Shown here: positions 58,040 to 64,000 of the stretch, piece by piece
Numbering within the stretch: position 1 is the first letter of the stretch
Layout: the number at the start of each line of letters is the position of its first letter
Origin: Prunella strophiata
Taxonomy: Eukaryota; Chordata; Aves; Passeriformes; Prunellidae
DNA: 64,000 nucleotides
NCBI GenBank assembly: GCA_036583965.1
Contig: JAZBQD010000014.1
Span: 40,844,990-40,908,989, forward strand
Direction of reading: 5' to 3'
Notes under the pieces: model-generated
What the model was told of the DNA's origin: nothing
Seen by the model: only the letters and a program-made list of their open reading frames with translations
The model's database searches: none
Position numbers and translations under genes: made by a program

Positions 58040-60960
58040 CAGTGAAAATGCCACATACTTTCTTCAGTTTTTATATGTTTTGATATAATGTAAACTGTTT
58101 CCAACCAGGGGAGACTGATCTGGGAAAAAAAATTAGAAAACTTCATATTATTGATATTTTTTCTGTGTGATAAAATTACCCATTTCAGGAACTCAAGATA
58201 TGAAGGCTCTGGAATCACATTTGTGTAGGATTCACATTACTAAAATGGTAAAATGCACCAAAAAAGTGTTGTTTATAGTGGAGACAATAAAAAAGAAAGC
58301 GAATCATTTACAGATGTTCCTCTTCACAGCATTATTTGCAGGCTTGAGAAGTAAAAGATAAATCATGTTGTTCTTCTCAACCTGAAACATAAGGTGAAAC
58401 TATTAGCCAAATTTTTGCACAACCACTTTCAGTTTAAAACCACAGTTTTATCCAAATGGTAATCCACAAGAGATGTGAAAATACTGTGTCTGGGTCTTGA
58501 AAGTGCTAAATATTTGTTCTGGATTTACCTAAAATAAAATATTCAAATAAATTAGCTTGACAGTAACGCATACAGGGAACTTCTGTAGTTATGGTAGTTA
58601 AGCCATTAAAGTACTTCACTGGAAATTTAATATATTTCAGAATCCATATTTTAATTTTTTACATGTAAACCAGTATATACTGAGAAACTACTCAATATTG
58701 CACTTACTGATTTTCTTTTATAATTAGTTAGATTGCATACTGCATATCATCTTTGAAGTTAAAGAAATGTAATTAAAAGTCATGAAAATACCTTTTCTCC
58801 ATTTAATATACTTTTTATAAAAAATGTAATTAATAGAAGACCACGTCACAGATAATTTTTAATGTGTCTTCTGTGTAGATTTTCAATGCTCTTCTCTCCT
58901 TAAATAATCATCTATTAAGCTTTATGGGTTGCAACAGAAATTGCACAGATACACTCTGGGAATTGTTAGCCTGTTTTTTAATCCTGTATCTTTCCAATAT
59001 ACAGGAATAGTGCTGGGTTTTTTCTCGGCTAATCCAATTACATTCTGGCAAATTTACAGAAGATAAAGGGTCAAGTTATTATTTAAAATGCTTTGTAGTG
59101 TGACTTTCAGGAAACGGTTTTAGTCCCTGTTACAGCAGAGAAGTTAAAATGATCCTTGCTGGAATGCAGCTTTGAATGTCACCTAAAATCTGAAAACTGC
59201 TGTTAGGGTTTCACCTTCAGTTAATTTTTCATTTAAAGTGCAGCACTCACACAAGTCTACGTTTTTAGTAGATGCCATTTTCTGGAAGTGAAAATAAGGA
59301 AATCAGACATCACTAATGCTTGAAAATGGAATCTAATGGAAATTGAACCATCCCACAAAATCCATTTGGTGCTTATTTATAGATTTGCCTATGAGGTTAT
59401 TGACACTTAGGAAAATACGGTTTTCTTACGGCCCTCAAATGTAAACTGAATGAGTATTTGCCAGTCCAACCACATAACTCTAGTTGCAACTGTATTTTGA
59501 ACATGCTAGATAAGGGCTCATAATTTGTAATAACACCTGAAAGTGTTATGTCTCCTGAAAGTCTGGCTGGTACTTGGGGGAAAAGCAGGCTTGGTGTTTG
59601 CTTTCTCATTTGCCTGATTTGGGCTTGATGAATATGAAAGTCTGCCAAGTGTGAGTCACTTGCCAGGATCTTGGGACATTCCCTACTCACCAAGCTGAAG
59701 CTGACATTTATTTTGTGAATTAGTAAACTGACCAGCTGGCCAGTAGCCAAAAAAGACCACTGTCCTAATACTTGGAAAAACATAACTCACATCCACTTAA
59801 ACCAGGATTGTTTTACTCTCTATCAACTCTGTGTGGATTTAAGATTCTTCAATTAATGTAAAATGTATGAGGTTAGTATCAATGAATAGTGAAATCCTGG
59901 TTCAACCCATGTGACAACATTTCTGTCATTGACTTGAGTGGACTTGGGATTTTCCATGCAATTTTATAGGAGATATCTCTGACTGCTCTGGCTCAGAACA
60001 GTCCTGTCTGGCTGCTGGAGCCCAGCCCACTGCTCTGTGAACTGGGGGGTTCTGAATAGAGTAGGGGATGTGACTGCCACATTCTTGTTTGTACGTCCAA
60101 CCAGCAATAAACATGAGCAAGAATCTCAGAGACATACACAAGTGTACTTACAGATTTGGGAAGAGGTAAAGGAAGCAGCATTTTTTACTGTAGAGGTAAG
60201 AACCGCAGCACTGAAAGATTTTGGTACTTGTCCTGCATATTTCACATCCCCAGAGCCTTCAGCAGCTGTCAAGGCATAGAAGATTTAGTGTGCTTGCTCC
60301 AGCAAAAAAACTCAGATCTTCAATAAGATGGTCAAGTGACCTAGCTATACCATACATCCCTTCTCTCACAAGATTATCTTGATTACCCATTTGCACTTCT
60401 CACCTTTAGTTCACCACTAGTCCCCATCTTTATTTTCCATCTTACAAAATATTGCCATTATTCTTGTTGTCTGTCAGACATTAGTCTAGTTACTAAGTTA
60501 CAACTGTATGTCTCACTGTGCTCTCCAAAACAAAGTTTCACTTAGGAATAATATTGTTTTTTTGACATTATTTTGTTCTGCTGATGCTAGAGCTTTACCG
60601 TGTTTAATGCATGAAATATTAACTACCTTTTCATCCTGAGAAGTCAGAGTTTGATTACATCATTTTAATAACTAATGATCCCTTTATTTCAGCCTCTTTC
60701 TTTCAAATTCCTATTTCTAAGGAAAGAAAAAGAGTGGAAATTTTCCCCCTAGGTTATAGACCAAATAAACCTACTTCCATGTTATTAATACAGGTCATGT
60801 TTCAAGTCATCTATCCTTGATAATGCTTTTATATTTGAGATCTGTGGTACTGCCTACTCCTGCATCCTGCTTTGTCCTGTTGTAAATCTTTTGGGCCCCA
60901 GTTAGGGTTTTGTGCTCAGCATTAAAATGACTAAGCTCACTCAGAATCCTTTTCTCTGTA
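58040..60960. other. AT-rich DNA; a TAAT-bearing patch and one 128-codon frame
   Basis: The interval 59000-59300 is repeat-free with sites such as CCAATTACATTC, a weak candidate for a conserved noncoding element. The frame at 59397-59783 on - starts with a real ATG (MFFQVLGQWSFLATGQLVSL) and stays open for 128 codons. I recognise no family, and it has no promoter or splice evidence. A GC-richer patch at 59990-60060 is unassigned. Confidence 0.4.
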
Positions 60961-60974
60961 AATAAATAGCATTT

Positions 60975-60999
60975 GTTTTTTGTTTGTTTGTTTGTTTTT
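60975..60999. repeat. (TTTG)n short microsatellite
   Basis: TTTG units recur about five times inside a T-rich patch after AAATAAATAGCATTTG. Confidence 0.85.
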
Positions 61000-61299
61000 T
61001 CCTCGACAGTGCTTAAATGTCAGGGATTCACGACCAACGTGTTACCCTTCCACAATGGACTCTTACGTTTTAGAATTATAGCTTCAATTCAGAGTTAGAG
61101 AGCTTCCTTGCTGTGGCAAGTTGGATGATTCAGGATGTCCAATGGAAAATTATAGCAATTCATCAACTAAGGCTAGGGAGTCACCTTATATTATAAAACC
61201 TTCAGTTTCTGGATGATTGTTAAGTACAGCAGACAAAAATACTTCTATTGTACTCCTCAGGGACTTTTTGGTTCACAGGAAAGAGAAACAGGGATACTG

Positions 61300-61383
61300 A
61301 TTTTTTTTTTCTTTCTTCCCTGTCCTCCTTTCTTTCTCAATTATCTTTTATTTTTTCCTTTTTCTATTTTTTTTTTTTCATTT
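61300..61383. repeat. Polypyrimidine (T/C) tract
   Basis: About 80 bases are almost entirely T and C on +, with long T-runs. The FFFFLPCPPFF-like frame translates it. No splice acceptor AG with a coding exon follows closely. Confidence 0.85.
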
Positions 61384-61389
61384 GAAACC

Positions 61390-62215
61390 ACAATCCTCCA
61401 GGATACTTTAAACAGGAATGGGTTGAACATATTCCAGATGATAGCCTGTGTTTATTGAGTGCCTGCTTTAATTTCTGAAGAATTTTACAGATACATTGTA
61501 TATAGGCTTCCAAATATGTAGGAAGAGTGGGAGCTGTGCTCTCTCTATTTATTGCTTTGGACAGAGATGGAAGAGAGAGTTGGCTTTAGGCCGTTTCCTC
61601 GTGAAAGGATTGAAAACACTGGAAACAGGTTTTTTGACATAACTGTTTGGTTCACTGCAGAACAATAGGGGAGATTTTATATCAATTGCAATAAAACATA
61701 TGGTTCAACAGTCATCCTACTCAATGCGAGATGATTATTGCCTATCTTTGCTAACTCTTCATGTGTTTAATCTATTTATTTGTATTTGTGGGGAAGATCA
61801 CACAGAAAAATGGGAAAGCAGACTTTCATGAATTGAGTCTAAGAAGTAGTTTTAGCTTTTGTCAGTCTGTTAGCCACTATTTTCATGATTCTGCTAAAAC
61901 ATTGTGTGGTTTTTGAAAAAGTGTTTCAAGCAACTAGAATTCTATTCAGTTAACACTGTGTGTAAAATTTTAAGGATTTATGCATTGCAGTAAGCAGGAC
62001 CTCAAATAGTTACCCAGGGTGTGAAAGTAGAATACTCAAACTCAGGCCAGTAGAGTGGGAGAGATGGACTTGGACCAGTAAAATACCTACTGGAGGCTTC
62101 CACCTAGGTCCTTAAATTGCTGCTTGCACATTTTCTTTAGTGGTATAACTTTGAGCTAGAACACATGTCCACAGTAGGGACATGTAGGGATTAATGCATT
62201 GCTTTCTTTTTTAAT
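61390..62215. other. AT-rich DNA, no gene seen
   Basis: No mobile element or exon is recognised. Confidence 0.5.
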
Positions 62216-62218
62216 TCA

Positions 62219-62220
<2 letters not shown>

Positions 62221-62250
<30 letters not shown>
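62221..62250. repeat. Poly-T run (30 nt)
   Basis: A pure tract of 30 T followed by CCAG. The length is unusual for non-tail DNA. It could be a reverse-complement tail of a retroposed RNA, but the following sequence (62251 onward) is not recognised. CR1-mobilised elements do not have poly-A tails. Confidence 0.9.
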
Positions 62251-62254
62251 CCAG

Positions 62255-63600
62255 TATATGCTAACCTTCAAGCTTGCAGCAGTGGAACAAATTGTCACAG
62301 GTGATTTTGTTCTACATTGCATGAATTAAGTAACTGAATGACAGAGGAAGGGAGGAAGTGTATGTGACTCCAGCTTTCAATGGACATAGCCCTCTTTTGG
62401 CAGAAGACCCTTCTGGATTAAGTGTCATCCTCACTGTACACTTCTGTAGTGATGTAGAAAGAGCCATTTCCTCAATCCACATCCTCTGCTCAGAGAGTTT
62501 TACAATACAGTAGTGAAGGCATTCAAATAGAAGAAAATTGTGGTGCTGAATCCCTGAGGGATAGATTCTAATGAAAGGAAAAATAGAAAGTAAATTCTGC
62601 CTTCAAAAGGGAAAAGAGTTAAAGCAGAAAAAGGAAATTGCAAGGAACTTTCTCCTGAGAGCTTGGAGAAAATTATCTTAAATAACTCCACAGAGATTAA
62701 AAATAACTTCCAATTTACTTCTCCTATATACCTATGGTAAAGGTTACTGAATGAGTTATGTTAGGTGTATGTGGAATTCTGGAAAGGAGAGGATAGAGCC
62801 TTTTCAATATTATAATTTTTTTTATATTTTATTTTAATGTATTTTATTTTTATTTTTCCACATAGAACTGTACCACCTCAAAGCTATGGCTTCATATTCA
62901 TTAGGTAAATTCAACACAGAGATATTCTGATTATACTCAAACTCAGCTTGTGAATTAAGGATATTTAGACTTAAAGTATACATATGAGAAATCCCAATGT
63001 TGTCATGTGGAAAAGAACACTACTAAGGCACTGCACATGAGACACCAGAGACTTCAAGAGTCATGTATTTATGATGAATGCATTGGTTCTTAGAAAATTT
63101 TAAAAATTTGGGCTTTGACTTTCCTACATTCCATGCTTACCCCACTACATGAAAAACTGTAACTTTTATCCAGTAAAAATCCTTTTTTTTTTTTTTTTGT
63201 TACCATTGGTGTTATTTTTCTTAAAATGCAAGAAGTGTGTAAGTTTTATCTGCTTGTGTGTTTGAAAAAAATTTACTTTCCCCTTTTCTCTTATGCTTTT
63301 TTACCCCCTCTCCCTGTACTCCCTGGTGTAACTATGTAAAGGAAAAAAAATACTATTTTAATTTCCCATTCACAGTGTTTTTTATCCCAGGTTTCATTTG
63401 CAGCTTTAGCCAATAACTCTTCTTTCCTGATGTCACATAACATTCCTTAAAGAAGAACCAGAATAATACACCCCAAAACTGCCCTAAAACATCCAGAGGG
63501 GATTTGAAATATAAATTTCAGCAGAAAATTATCTTAGACACATATTAAACTCACTTCTTTTGCTTTGCAATTATAAGCAGCTTTCTTTCTCAACAATTCT
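62255..63600. other. AT-rich DNA, no gene seen
   Basis: A T-run of about 16 bases lies near 63184-63198. No exon or mobile element is recognised. Confidence 0.5.
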
Positions 63601-63620
63601 CTCTGATTTGACGCACTCAG

Positions 63621-63721
63621 AAGACCTGGTCTACAAGACATGCCTTGCTGCAGTGCCCAGAAGCACGCAGGAGAAAACACCTAACAGCAAAAGTTTTTTA
63701 GATCTAAGAAAACTGAAGAAG
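63621..63721 (+). other. Candidate exon (unassigned), weak
   Basis: A pyrimidine-biased stretch (TTTCTTTCTC, TTCTCTCTGATTT) leads to an acceptor CACTCAG at 63620. 101 bases later there is a consensus donor AAG/GTGAGT (GT at 63722-63723). Only the frame with two leading bases is open through the exon. It reads DLVYKTCLAAVPRSTQEKTP, continues with a Lys/Leu-rich end, and would leave an intron in phase 0. I do not recognise the peptide, so it could be an exon of a large gene, a noncoding RNA exon, or chance. Confidence 0.2.
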
Positions 63722-63723
63722 GT

Positions 63724-64000
63724 GAGTTACGTTTGTACTGATGATTCATACTTAACCTTCGTGGTTTGCTTGCTTGCCATATGCCAGCATCACTAACCCA
63801 GGGGTGCCAAAAATTACCATTGATCAATAGTTTGAAATTGCAGCTCTTGAACTTTCACCTTTAATTCTGCTGTGCTGTAGTATGTGTTCAAACATCAGCC
63901 TTTTAGAATTATTCATTCTGGCTGCAGATAAGCATTGCATAGACATCTGCAGAATGTTAAACATGCATTTCTTTCTACCATGAAATAAGAAAGCCATTTT
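63724..64000. other. AT-rich DNA to window end, no gene seen
   Basis: No repeat family or coding exon is recognised before the window ends. Confidence 0.5.

Noticed and set aside
1..64000. A complete provirus with paired LTRs
   Set aside because: No two LTRs of the same family and orientation flank gag, pol or env sequence. All LTRs are solo or truncated.
1..64000. CRISPR arrays, operons, insertion sequences or other prokaryotic systems
   Set aside because: Composition, repeat families and absence of dense coding show vertebrate nuclear DNA. The tandem repeats are microsatellites or minisatellites without spacer structure.

Overview
The window reads as vertebrate nuclear DNA, most likely from a songbird (order Passeriformes). 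It is AT-rich and CpG-poor. No reading frame exceeds about 180 codons, and nothing resembles bacterial gene order. The interspersed repeats identify the lineage: a CR1 LINE copy, several avian ERVL-type and ERVK-type LTRs, and a short element at 13611-13746 that joins a tRNA-Ile-like head to a CR1 tail. That last structure is the one described for TguSINE1 of passerines. No protein-coding gene can be supported. The window is best described as a gene-desert segment or a very large intron.

Layout. 0-7 kb: a (TA)n microsatellite, a solo ERVL-type LTR on + (1734-2300), an unassigned 120-codon open frame on - (4092-4454), and a degraded ERVL LTR end/primer site/leader junction on + (about 6300-6680). 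7-20 kb: mostly unique AT-rich DNA, with an (ATTTT)n array (11.5 kb), an 18-bp minisatellite with a unit switch (12.7 kb), the SINE, and a repeat-free TAAT-rich block (19.6-20.2 kb). 20-28 kb: a purine tract, an LTR-like patch (22.6 kb), a G-run next to an LTR 3' half (24.7-25.1 kb), and a 1.2-1.5 kb CR1 ORF2 fossil on - (about 25.9-27.4 kb). 28-37 kb: mostly featureless, with simple sequence and small hairpins. 37-46 kb: three LTRs of different types: a short ERVK-like LTR on + (37.7 kb), an ERVL-type LTR on - (39.3-39.9 kb), and a near-intact ERVK-type solo LTR on - with a 6-bp target duplication (44468-45092). 46-64 kb: AT-rich simple repeats, a TAAT-rich candidate conserved noncoding block (53.2-53.96 kb), an ERVL-type LTR on - (56254-56820), a TG/CA minisatellite (57.9 kb), a 30-base poly-T (62.2 kb), and one weak exon candidate at 63621-63721.

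The elements do not form a pathway. They are independent insertions in DNA whose only plausible host function is distal regulation. I did not find a new biological system. The points most worth checking are the two candidate regulatory blocks, the splice-bounded exon candidate, the unassigned 120-codon frame, and the dated insertions (SINE, ERVK LTR). Family names come from remembered similarity of short stretches and were not checked by a database search. LTR and CR1 edges are approximate unless stated otherwise.
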